Source: CAZAYP01 sp964489425 [NCBI: uncultured Verrucomicrobiota bacterium] (GTDB lineage Bacteria; Verrucomicrobiota; Kiritimatiellia; RZYC01). From it: a stretch of DNA of 57,110 bases. A program made the translations under genes and the position numbers. Below are positions 20,640 through 27,704 of the stretch, piece after piece; position 1 is the first letter of the stretch; every line of letters starts with the position of its first letter. The notes below the pieces were generated by a model, which saw only the letters and a list, made by a program, of their open reading frames with translations, did no database searches and was not told where the DNA came from. Location: positions 1 to 57,110 of the forward strand of contig CAZAYP010000036.1 in assembly GCA_964489425.1 (NCBI GenBank), in the 5' to 3' direction.

Positions 20640-21028
20640 CACTCGGGGAGGTCCAGCCTCTGCACGGACTCGCGCCGCTGGACCGCATCCAGGTACACGT
20701 CGGCGGATTCCACGCTCTTGAACAGGTCCATCTTGGAGATGATCTCCGAGATCTCCAGCACCTTGTTGATCTGGGGCTGCATCCCGGCAAACACGACCTG
20801 GCCGTGGTGCTGGGCCACGGCCTTCTTGATCTTCAGGATCACCCGCAGGCCGGCGCTGCTGACATACTCGAGCTGGTGCAGGTCAAAGACCACCGCGCGG
20901 GTGGCCGGATCCGCGAGGCAGGCCAGCTGTTCCGCGCCGGCCGGCGCCGTGACCGAGTCGAGGCGGCCTTCCAGCTTGACCAGGAAATGACCGTCTTTGC
21001 GCTTGTTCACGTGCACTTTCAACGCCAT
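20639..21028 (-). CDS. STAS-domain anti-sigma-factor antagonist
   Basis: A 129-residue single STAS domain. The phosphorylation-loop region is LHQLEYVSSAGLRVILKIKK, where one Ser of the SSAG would be the target of a HPK-type anti-sigma kinase, as in SpoIIAA and RsbV. No cognate kinase is adjacent. GAGAGGTG precedes the ATG at 21028. The gene lies between the PPC-domain gene and rlmN in a compact operon. Partner-switching control of a sigma factor or of another output is likely but not visible. Confidence 0.85.
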   Translation of the reverse strand: MALKVHVNKRKDGHFLVKLEGRLDSVTAPAGAEQLACLADPATRAVVFDLHQLEYVSSAGLRVILKIKKAVAQHHGQVVFAGMQPQINKVLEISEIISKMDLFKSVESADVYLDAVQRRESVQRLDLPE

Positions 21029-21078
21029 GGTCGCACCTCTCGCGGTTGGGTTTTGTCGTGGGTACTCGTTTAAGCCGC

Positions 21079-21528
21079 TCAGCCCGTGGGGTCCAGGAGC
21101 TTGAACCCTGTCTTGGGGTCCGGGACCCGGCGGCCGGGTCCGTCCAGTTCCTGGATCACGACCTCGCAGACGTGCCAGACCTTCACGCCCTCGCGCACGC
21201 AGCCGGTCACCGTGCGATCCGCGCGGCCCGCGGCCAGGTGCATGTGCAGGATGGGCGCGTCCTGGTCGTCGGGAAACAGGGTGCCCACGCCGGCGAGCTC
21301 GTGGACCCCGGCCAGCGTGCCGATCAGCGGGGCGATGGGCGGGGCGCAACGGCTCACGGCCGGCCCCACCACGAGGCGCGACCCCTCGTCCGCGCCGCCG
21401 ACGGCGATCACCGTGGCCGCGCGGATGGCGTGGTCGCGGGCAAACTGCTCCACCACCTCGTGGAGGATTTCGCCGTCTTCCAAGCGCAGGACGAAGATCC
21501 GCCCGGCGCGGGCTTCACCGTATTTCAT
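21079..21528 (-). CDS. PPC (DUF296) domain protein
   Basis: A 149-residue protein containing one plants-and-prokaryotes-conserved (DUF296) domain: RIFVLRLEDGEILHEVVEQFA, AVGGADEGSRL and the conserved HMHLAAG histidine pair that binds metal in structural homologues. In bacteria the domain forms trimers and is often called a DNA-binding protein by analogy with plant AHL proteins, but bacterial function is not established. It follows ilvC by 13 bases. Confidence 0.82.
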   Translation of the reverse strand: MKYGEARAGRIFVLRLEDGEILHEVVEQFARDHAIRAATVIAVGGADEGSRLVVGPAVSRCAPPIAPLIGTLAGVHELAGVGTLFPDDQDAPILHMHLAAGRADRTVTGCVREGVKVWHVCEVVIQELDGPGRRVPDPKTGFKLLDPTG

Positions 21529-21541
21529 GCTGCCACGCCGG

Positions 21542-22639
21542 TCAGGCCGAACGGCCGCCCACGCCCTTGGTGTGCTTGTCGATCGCCCGCGCCGCCGTAG
21601 GCGGCCGCAGGGCGCGCACCGCCGTTCCGGCGCGCCACATTTCAGACTGGCCGAGGGCGTTGAGCTCTTTGCGCACCTGGTCCGCGTAGTTGGGGGCGCC
21701 GCAAATTTTGATCACCCGGGCGGCTTCCTGGCCGGATTTCACCCGCTGGTAGAGCTGTTTGAACACCGGCAGCACCGCCTTCTTGAAACGGGGCTTCCAG
21801 TCCAGCGCGCCGCGCTGGGCCGTGGCCGAGCAGTTCGAGTACATCCAGTCCATGCCGCGCTCGTCCACGAGGCGAATCAGGCTCTGGGTGAGTTCCTCGA
21901 CGGTCTCGTTGAAGGCCTCGCTGGGCGAGTGCCCGTTGCGGCGCAGCACCTCGTACTGGGCTTCCATGATGCCGGCCAGCGCGCCCATGAGCACGCCGCG
22001 CTCGCCGGTCAGGTCGCTGTTGGTCTCGTGCGGGAACGTGGTCGGGAACAGGTAGCCGGACCCGATGGCGATGCCCAGGGCGATGCAGCGCTCCGCGGCG
22101 CGGCCGGTGGCGTCCTGGTACACGGCAAAGCTGGAGTTGATGCCGGCGCCGGACAGGAAGTTGCGGCGCACGGAGGTGCCGGAACCCTTGGGGGCGACCA
22201 TGAGCACGTCCACGTCCCGGGGCGGCACCACGCCGGTCTGTTTCTGGTACGTGATCGAAAAGCCGTGCGAGAAATACAGCGCGTCGCCGGGGTTCAGGCA
22301 TTCCTTGATCCGCGGCCAGATCACGCGCTGGGCCGCGTCGGACACCAGCATCTGGATGACCGTGCCCCGCTGGGCGGCCTCCTCGAGATCGAAAAGATCC
22401 TTGCCGGGCTTCCATCCGTCCTTGACCGCCCGCTCCCAATCGCGCTTGAACGACTTGGCCTGGCCAATGATCACCTGGATGCCGTTATCCTTCATGTTCA
22501 GGGCCTGGGCCGGTCCCTGCACCCCGTAGCCGATCACCGCCACCACTTCGTTTTTCAGCACCTTGCGCGCCCGGGCCAGCGGGAACTCCTTGCGGGTCAC
22601 CACCGTCTCCACCACGCCGCCGAAATTAATCTTTGCCAT
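21542..22639 (-). CDS. ilvC: Ketol-acid reductoisomerase, eukaryote-like form
   Basis: A protein of 365 residues catalysing the second step of valine and isoleucine synthesis (NADPH and Mg2+ dependent). The Rossmann loop is VIGYGVQGPAQALNMKD; metal ligands lie in SDLTGERGVLMG and the C-terminal substrate helices in FNETVEELTQSL and MYSNCSATAQRGALDW. These stretches resemble fungal Ilv5 and Bacteroidetes enzymes more than the short class I (about 330 residues) or the long E. coli form. The ATG at 22639 has AAAGGAG six bases upstream. The promoter is intact although an IS abuts it. Confidence 0.95.
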   Translation of the reverse strand: MAKINFGGVVETVVTRKEFPLARARKVLKNEVVAVIGYGVQGPAQALNMKDNGIQVIIGQAKSFKRDWERAVKDGWKPGKDLFDLEEAAQRGTVIQMLVSDAAQRVIWPRIKECLNPGDALYFSHGFSITYQKQTGVVPPRDVDVLMVAPKGSGTSVRRNFLSGAGINSSFAVYQDATGRAAERCIALGIAIGSGYLFPTTFPHETNSDLTGERGVLMGALAGIMEAQYEVLRRNGHSPSEAFNETVEELTQSLIRLVDERGMDWMYSNCSATAQRGALDWKPRFKKAVLPVFKQLYQRVKSGQEAARVIKICGAPNYADQVRKELNALGQSEMWRAGTAVRALRPPTAARAIDKHTKGVGGRSA

Positions 22640-22670
22640 GTTGTGCTCCTTTTTGCTGTTAAGGCTCATC

Positions 22671-22699
22671 ATTAAAGAAAACGCATTGGCATATTGCAA
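22671..22699 (-). promoter_or_regulatory. ilvC promoter
   Basis: On the minus strand TTGCAA (22694-22699) and TTTAAT (22671-22676) are 17 bases apart, giving a leader of about 25 bases ahead of the ilvC ATG. The IS target duplication begins at 22700, directly behind the -35 box, so only sequence upstream of the core promoter was displaced. Confidence 0.6.
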
Positions 22700-22714
22700 G
22701 ATGATTTCTATTGC
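22686..22714 (+). promoter_or_regulatory. Former promoter of the PAS histidine kinase, now separated from its gene
   Basis: TTGGCA (22686-22691) and TATTGC (22709-22714), 17 bases apart, point right, overlapping the ilvC promoter. The -10 box lies in the duplicated target and its second copy (24295-24300) stays next to the kinase gene. The -35 box is now 1.6 kb away behind the IS. Confidence 0.45.
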
Positions 22715-22715
22715 G
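22700..22715. repeat. Left 16-bp target-site duplication of the IS
   Basis: GATGATTTCTATTGCG, identical to 24286-24301. It directly precedes the TGTCGG end of the element. Confidence 0.9.
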
Positions 22716-24285
22716 TGTCGGCGACGGTTCAAAACTAGACTTTTTGCCGGAACAAAACTAGACAGAGGATTAGAGTGTAAAAGCCCCTAAAACCGCGGGC
22801 CAAACGTCTTTGGGGATGCTTTCCACCACCCAGAACATGCGTTGGGGATGATGCACGATGCTGACCACCTTCTTGTGGGTAGCTGCGATCTCGAAGTTTT
22901 GCCCTTCAAAATCGATGGTGGAGTCGTTGTTAACTCTTCGTCTGGCACGCAGCGCAAGGTGTAAATCGAGCAAAACGGGGGAAGGACATGAACGCATCTT
23001 GTGCAGGGAACTTGTCCGTTGCTGTTCCCATACCTCAAGGGGGACCTTGCCTGTGGAACGATTGATGGTTTGGTTCTGGCGGCGGATCTCCATTTGCAGC
23101 ACGACATCCGCCGCCGGATAGTCGACGGCCTTGGCATGGGCCAGCAGGGTAACCAGGCGGCGTTGAAAGGTTCCGAACCGGCGCTCCACCTTACCTTTAG
23201 CCTGGGGCGTAGGCGCGACCAAATGCGCGATCTGCAACCCACGCAAGGCCCGTTGGAACTCACTGTGCGGGTCCCGCTGGTCATCGGCCGAACTGGCGCC
23301 AAACAAACTCAACCCATCGGTATAGATACATTGCGGAATACCCCACGTTTCGAAGATAGTCCGGAAATGCATAAAATGATTCCACGTTGTATCCCCCGCG
23401 ACAAAATGGCCACCCACGATCAGCCCGGAATGGTCGTCTACCGTCAGTAATAACACTTGTTTTACGCCGGCGGGCCACCATTGATGGAGGCTGCTGTCAT
23501 GTTGCCACAGTTCCCCAATGGCGGCCCGGCGAAAGCGCCGATAAACCCGCTTCGGTGCTTCGGGGGTTGGGATCCAATGCGCCAGGTGCGACTTGACGTA
23601 AACCTCAACGGTTGACCGCGCTCGCTTGAAGCCGTGCAACCGGGCCAGTTCATCGGTCACCAACTGGTAGTTCGGCGGCTTTTGCAGGGGAAGAAACTCC
23701 TCCAAGAACGCCAGGACCGCTGCGGGCCAGGCCGGCCGATGCCCCCCTCCGCTGACGCAGGGCGCGTAGCCATCCTGCGCTCGCAGATAGTCCGTCCGGA
23801 GTTGATAAAGCCGGGCGCGACTCACCCCCAAGTCGTGCGCAGCGGTTACCGCGTCACGTTCGCCCGCGTTGAAGGACTTTAACACGTCCCTGATGAAGAC
23901 CGGCGGCAACCGATGGCAGAGCTGTTTTTTTCATCCCGCTATCATGGCAAAATCCCAGCCGGCTGTCGCGCTGCTCTTGGGGACCCTGCCCCCAAACCCC
24001 CGGAGTTTATCGCCTTGGACCAAGCCAGGCTGGAGCCTCCAGAAAATATAACAGGCCGGACCGCAACCCGCGCTACGGTACGACCTGGAGGCCGAGGCCC
24101 CGCTTGTCCCGCCTACCGCTCCGGTTGCCCTCCGGCAGAGCCGTATCCTGTAGACGATGGCTTATCTTGGCATCCTCGCCATCGTAAGCCACTAAAATCG
24201 GGCCTCCTATGCAAAAATCCAGTTTTGCTCCGTCTCGCTGTCTAGTTTTGTTCCGTCTCTGTCTAGTTTTGTTCCGGCCCCGACA
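22716..24285. mobile_element. Insertion sequence, 1570 bp, IS1202/ISTde1-like or IS481-like
   Basis: The ends are TGTCGGCGACGG... and ...CCCCGACA, i.e. TGT/ACA-type tips with imperfect inverted repeats. Each end also carries repeated subterminal boxes CGGAACAAAACTAGACAG: left at 22726-22740 (diverged) and 22747-22765, right in the opposite direction at 24238-24255 and 24259-24277. These are probably transposase-binding sites. One DDE integrase-like gene occupies 22770-23909. The stretch 23935-24237 carries no supported gene, only an ACGATGGC...GCCATCGT inverted repeat. A 16-bp duplication suits the ISTde1 group of the IS1202 family (about 15-18 bp as I recall); this assignment is inferred from architecture, not from a database match. 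Confidence 0.85.
22770..23909 (-). CDS. DDE (rve-type) transposase of the IS
   Basis: A protein of 379 residues as read from a TTG at 23909. An N-terminal helix-turn-helix (AAHDLGVSRARLYQLRTDYL) is followed by an integrase core with the likely DDE triad at Asp in LWQHDSSLH, Asp in CIYTDGLSLF and Glu in PQAKGKVERRFGTFQ. The C-terminal TIDFEGQNFEI strand is also seen in IS1202/IS481-like enzymes. The natural start may be the ATG at 23934, which begins MKK..., but a T7 run (A7 on the coding strand, 23925-23931) leaves it one base out of frame with the rest. Either slippage on A7 restores the frame or the copy is damaged. Core residues look intact. Confidence 0.8.
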   Translation of the reverse strand: MPPVFIRDVLKSFNAGERDAVTAAHDLGVSRARLYQLRTDYLRAQDGYAPCVSGGGHRPAWPAAVLAFLEEFLPLQKPPNYQLVTDELARLHGFKRARSTVEVYVKSHLAHWIPTPEAPKRVYRRFRRAAIGELWQHDSSLHQWWPAGVKQVLLLTVDDHSGLIVGGHFVAGDTTWNHFMHFRTIFETWGIPQCIYTDGLSLFGASSADDQRDPHSEFQRALRGLQIAHLVAPTPQAKGKVERRFGTFQRRLVTLLAHAKAVDYPAADVVLQMEIRRQNQTINRSTGKVPLEVWEQQRTSSLHKMRSCPSPVLLDLHLALRARRRVNNDSTIDFEGQNFEIAATHKKVVSIVHHPQRMFWVVESIPKDVWPAVLGAFTL

Positions 24286-24301
24286 GATGATTTCTATTGC
24301 G
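24286..24301. repeat. Right 16-bp target-site duplication of the IS
   Basis: Identical to 22700-22715. It lies 14 bases before the kinase start codon and contains the former -10 box TATTGC. Confidence 0.9.
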
Positions 24302-24315
24302 CTAAGGTGCGCATC

Positions 24316-25494
24316 ATGGCCGACAACAGCGTGCCCACACATTTTGCGCCGCCGGAACGGGCCGCCCTGGAGTGGCTGCGCTCCACGGTGGAGCTGGCCA
24401 GCCGCAACGCGGTGATCGACACGGTGCTCAAAACCACCGGCGCCCTGCTGGCGGTGCTGAACGCGCAGCGCCAGATCCTGGTGGTCAATGATTCCATCCT
24501 CGGCCTGCTCGGCATCACCAACGCCGAGGCCCTGCTGGGCCTGCGGCCCGGCGAGGTCCTGGACTGCGTGCATGCCCACGAGATGCCTGGCGGCTGCGGC
24601 ACCGCGGAGATGTGCGCCTCCTGCGGCGCGGCGATCGCCATCGTGACCGCCCTGGCCGGCACCCAGCCCGTGGAGCGCACCTGCGCCATGCAGGTCCGGC
24701 AGCATGGCCGGGTGGCCGACCTGTATTTCGGGGTGCGCGCCGTGCCCGTTGAAATCGAGGGCCACAAGCTGCTGCTGTTGTTCCTGCAGGACATCACCCA
24801 GCAGCAGGAGTGGGCCCTGATGCAGCGCGTGTTCTACCACGATCTTAACAACCAGCTCACGGCCCTGCTGGGCAACGCCCAGCTGCTGGCCATGGAACCG
24901 CCCCGCGGCGAGGACGACCTGGCCGGGAAGATCGCCGAGCTGGCCTGCCACATGGCCCGCGAAATCGCCGGCCAGCAGGCGCTGCTGCAGTCTGACCTGA
25001 GCCGCTACCCGACCGTGTTCAAGGAAATCGCGGTCACGGATCTGTTCGGGCACCTGCAGTCGGTATTTAAAAATCATCCCGCGACCGAGCTGAAAACATT
25101 GGATTTTTCCGCGGTGGACACGGCCTGCCGGCTGTATTCCGATCTTACGGTGCTCCTGCGGGTGCTGACCAACATGCTGATCAACGCCCTCGAGGCCACG
25201 CCGCCCGGAGGCCGGGTGCGCGCTTGGTGCGAAGAACGGGACGGCCAACTGGCCTTCTGCGTCTGGAACGCCCAGATGATTCCCCCCGCGTTAGCGCCGC
25301 GCATCTTTTCCCGCAACTTCAGCACCAAGGCCAACATGGGGCGCGGCCTCGGCACCTACGCCATGAAGCAGTTCGGCGAGCAGGTGCTGGGCGGCCGCGT
25401 GAGCTTCACCACCACGGAGGCCGAGGGCACGGCATTCCGCCTGCACGTGCCCAAGGCGCCCGCCGTAGCCCGCCGCCCGACCGCCCCCCGATGA
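24316..25494 (+). CDS. PAS-domain sensor histidine kinase with cysteine motif
   Basis: A protein of 392 residues without membrane segments. The N-terminal PAS domain (about residues 30-160) carries a four-cysteine set, Cys84, Cys94, Cys100 and Cys103 (DCVHAHEMPGGCGTAEMC, then ASCG), which could hold a metal or sense redox state. The HisKA-type box FYHDLNNQLTALLGN has phospho-acceptor His175; the N box is NMLINALEATPPGG (Asn286, Asn290) and the G box GRGLGTYAM (341-350). No response regulator is adjacent. AAGGTG precedes the ATG. The IS ends 14 bases upstream of the start, cutting the gene off its probable promoter, so expression may be reduced or driven from the IS. Confidence 0.85.
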   Translation: MADNSVPTHFAPPERAALEWLRSTVELASRNAVIDTVLKTTGALLAVLNAQRQILVVNDSILGLLGITNAEALLGLRPGEVLDCVHAHEMPGGCGTAEMCASCGAAIAIVTALAGTQPVERTCAMQVRQHGRVADLYFGVRAVPVEIEGHKLLLLFLQDITQQQEWALMQRVFYHDLNNQLTALLGNAQLLAMEPPRGEDDLAGKIAELACHMAREIAGQQALLQSDLSRYPTVFKEIAVTDLFGHLQSVFKNHPATELKTLDFSAVDTACRLYSDLTVLLRVLTNMLINALEATPPGGRVRAWCEERDGQLAFCVWNAQMIPPALAPRIFSRNFSTKANMGRGLGTYAMKQFGEQVLGGRVSFTTTEAEGTAFRLHVPKAPAVARRPTAPR

Positions 25495-25599
25495 CCGGGG
25501 CTTGACGCCGCCCCGACGCCATGCCGTTCGGACCAGCAACTGCGCCCATGCCGCCCCGGCGCGCGGGCGCCACGCTGGTTGCGGGTTGCGGGCGGGTTA

Positions 25600-25628
25600 T
25601 TAACAGATTGCCCACAGCATGGTATATG
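25600..25628 (+). promoter_or_regulatory. Promoter of the SUMF1-like gene
   Basis: TTAACA (25600-25605) and TATATG (25623-25628) are 17 bases apart. The predicted transcription start (about 25635) falls at the start codons, suggesting a leaderless or nearly leaderless message. Confidence 0.5.
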
Positions 25629-25632
25629 TACT

Positions 25633-26940
25633 ATGAACATCATGATGCGCCACCTCCTCATACCCGGGTGTTGCCTGGTTGCCGCCTGCGCCATGTCGAC
25701 GGCCGCGGCGACCGACCGCTTGCTGGTCTACATCCCGGGCGGGTTGTTCACCATGGGCGATGAATCGTTCGCCCCGGCGCCCGAAGGATACGAAGACGAG
25801 CAACCCCGGCACCAACCCTGGCTGACGGGCTTTTACCTGGAGAATTTGGAGGTGACCGCGGGGCTGTGGAACGAGGTGCGCGCCTGGGGCCTGACCCACG
25901 GCTACACCGGCTTGCCCGCCTGCACCAATGCCGCCGACCTGCCGGCGGGCGGCGTGACCTGGTACGACAGCGTGGCCTGGTGCAATGCCCGCTCGGAGCG
26001 GGAGGCCCTGGTGCCCGTGTATTACACGGATGCGCCGTCCGGCGCCGTGTACCGCGCCGGGAGCCTGGACCTGTCCGCGGCGCAGGTGGATTGGGCCGCC
26101 AGCGGCTACCGCCTGCCCACGGAGGCGGAGTGGGAACGCGCCGCCAAAAGCGGCCGCGCCGGCCGGATTTATCCCTGGACCCTTCAACTCGGCTACTACC
26201 TGGAACTCATCGACGCCACCCATGCCCGGTATGCCACGGACAGCCCCGTGGCCGTGGGCGCCTATACCGATAACGATTACGAGCTGCACGACATGGCCGG
26301 CAACCAGGCGGAATGGTGCTGGGACTGGTACGACGCGGCGTATTATCAGGACTATGCCACCAATGGCTGGCCGGCGGATCCGCGCGGCCCGGCCGCGCCG
26401 GCCACCCACGGCGGCCGCGTCATCCGCGGCGGATCCTGGGGCGACACCGCCTGGGAAGTGCGCTGCTCCGCGCGCGACCCGGCCGCACCGTCCGCCGCCG
26501 ACCCCCTGCTCGGCCTGCGCTGCGCCCGCAGCCTCAGCGGCAATGAAAACTGCGATCGCGACGGCGACCGGCTCGCCGACTGGTGGGAATTCACCTATTA
26601 CGGCAACCCCACCAGCGCCTTGCCGCTGCCGGACGAGGATGGCGACGGCCGCGCCAACTGGCAGGAGGAGTTGGCCGGCACGGATCCGACCAACGCCGCG
26701 TCGCAGTGGTGGATGAGCTCGCGCACGCTGCCGGCCGCTGCACCGCGCCCGGTCATTACCTGGCCCAGCCAGGGCGGGCGGGTGTACGCGATCTGGCGGG
26801 GCACCAACTTCAATAATGGCCTGCTGGAGCAGTGCCTGGCGTCGGGGTTGCCCGCCACGCCCCCGCTGAACGCCTACACCGACGCCCCGCCGGCCATGCC
26901 GGGCACCTGGTATTACCGGGTCCAGGCGGCCCGGCCGTAA
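25633..26940 (+). CDS. Secreted SUMF1/FGE-like protein with calcium-repeat tail
   Basis: A protein of up to 435 residues (ATGs at 25633, 25642 and 25645 are possible starts; none has a ribosome site). A signal peptide ends near STAAATDRL. The formylglycine-generating-enzyme fold covers about residues 30-315: LVYIPGGLFTMGDESF, TGFYLENLEVTAGLWNEV, RLPTEAEWERAAKSGR, GNQAEWCWDWYD and RVIRGGSWGD. True FGEs use cysteines or copper to oxidise a sulfatase Cys; many bacterial members are non-enzymatic or act on other targets, so activity is open. A thrombospondin-type-3-like segment (DRDGDRLADWWEF, DEDGDGRANWQEE) and a small C-terminal domain follow. This domain pair is frequent in Kiritimatiellota and Verrucomicrobia. 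Confidence 0.85.
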   Translation: MNIMMRHLLIPGCCLVAACAMSTAAATDRLLVYIPGGLFTMGDESFAPAPEGYEDEQPRHQPWLTGFYLENLEVTAGLWNEVRAWGLTHGYTGLPACTNAADLPAGGVTWYDSVAWCNARSEREALVPVYYTDAPSGAVYRAGSLDLSAAQVDWAASGYRLPTEAEWERAAKSGRAGRIYPWTLQLGYYLELIDATHARYATDSPVAVGAYTDNDYELHDMAGNQAEWCWDWYDAAYYQDYATNGWPADPRGPAAPATHGGRVIRGGSWGDTAWEVRCSARDPAAPSAADPLLGLRCARSLSGNENCDRDGDRLADWWEFTYYGNPTSALPLPDEDGDGRANWQEELAGTDPTNAASQWWMSSRTLPAAAPRPVITWPSQGGRVYAIWRGTNFNNGLLEQCLASGLPATPPLNAYTDAPPAMPGTWYYRVQAARP

Positions 26941-27029
26941 GGCGTTGCAGATCCTTCGATGGGCGTTCTCGGGAACGCCGAGCGTCTGCTCGGCAACTGC
27001 CCCCGGCCGCGCCCCCAGGACGCGGGCAT

Positions 27030-27053
27030 AAAAAGAGCGCCCTACGGGGCGCC
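27030..27053 (-). terminator. Rho-independent terminator after the 78-residue gene
   Basis: On the minus strand GGGCGC/GCGCCC form a stem with a four-base loop, followed after two or three bases by TTTTTAT. It lies 28 bases downstream of the stop at 27081. Confidence 0.65.
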
Positions 27054-27080
27054 TGTCTGTTCCACCGGCGGGGTCACCGG

Positions 27081-27317
27081 CTACGACGTCTGGTACGAGG
27101 CCAAATGGGATAGATACGCCTCCGCCCACTTGCTGGCCAGCCCGGTGTTGCCGATGGCCGAATAAGCGATGCACAACCCGGCGCTAGCCTCGATCATGGC
27201 GTTCGAATCGCTTCCGTAGCAGGCGTCAGCGTACCGCTGTTGCAGGGAGCCGACGAACTCACGGAATTCCTTATGATTTTGGAACGCCTGTATGTTCATA
27301 CCCATACTATCGTCCAC
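27081..27317 (-). CDS. Small hypothetical protein, helical
   Basis: Up to 78 residues, read from GTG 27317 (ATG 27305 or 27299 are alternatives). The sequence is predominantly helical (FREFVGSLQQRYADACYG, LCIAYSAIGNTGLASKWAEAY) and resembles a single TPR-like hairpin. There is no signal peptide and no strong ribosome site. A promoter-like TTGTCA-16-TATGGG lies immediately upstream and a clear terminator follows, which supports a real, monocistronic gene. I do not recognise a family. Confidence 0.55.
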   Translation of the reverse strand: MDDSMGMNIQAFQNHKEFREFVGSLQQRYADACYGSDSNAMIEASAGLCIAYSAIGNTGLASKWAEAYLSHLASYQTS

Positions 27318-27357
27318 TTGAGTGACAAACTTTAACCCTGCGCGTTAAAAAATGTAT

Positions 27358-27386
27358 TTTACCGGCCAGCCTAATCCCTTTAATAT
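27358..27386 (+). promoter_or_regulatory. Promoter of the DUF4404 gene
   Basis: TTTACC (27358-27363), 17-base spacer, TAATAT (27381-27386); 36 bases before the start codon. This AT-rich patch stands out from its surroundings. Confidence 0.5.
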
Positions 27387-27422
27387 AAATGAGTTGTTGA
27401 CCATGAACCACGGGAGCGCGTC

Positions 27423-27695
27423 ATGCCGGAAAAAAAATTTCTGCAGTCCCTGGAAAAGCTGGACCAGGCCCTCGACCAAACCCAGCCCGCCACCCCCGCC
27501 GCCCAGGAAAAAATCGATGAGCTGCGGGCCCAGGTCAAGACCGCCCTGGACCAGCCGCCCACCCCCGTCGGCAGCCATCACCAAAGCCTGATGGCAACCC
27601 TGCAAGACTCGGCCGAGCACTTCGAGGTGATCCATCCCCGGCTCACCGGCGTCATCAATGAAGTGATGACGGCGCTGAGCAACCTGGGCATCTGA
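27423..27695 (+). CDS. DUF4404 family protein
   Basis: A 90-residue helical protein: an N-terminal amphipathic helix (FLQSLEKLDQALDQT), a Pro-rich linker, and the C-terminal LQDSAEHFEVIHPRLTGVINEVMTALSNLGI, which matches the HP-L and ALSN(L/M)GI ending of DUF4404 proteins. Function is unknown in the family. GGGAG sits six bases before the ATG. It converges with the anchored protein gene, only nine bases away. Confidence 0.8.
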   Translation: MPEKKFLQSLEKLDQALDQTQPATPAAQEKIDELRAQVKTALDQPPTPVGSHHQSLMATLQDSAEHFEVIHPRLTGVINEVMTALSNLGI

Positions 27696-27704
27696 CGCGG
27701 CCGG

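Noticed and set aside
24073-24237. Possible passenger gene in the IS right half
   Set aside because: Frames there lack start signals and continue antisense into the kinase gene.
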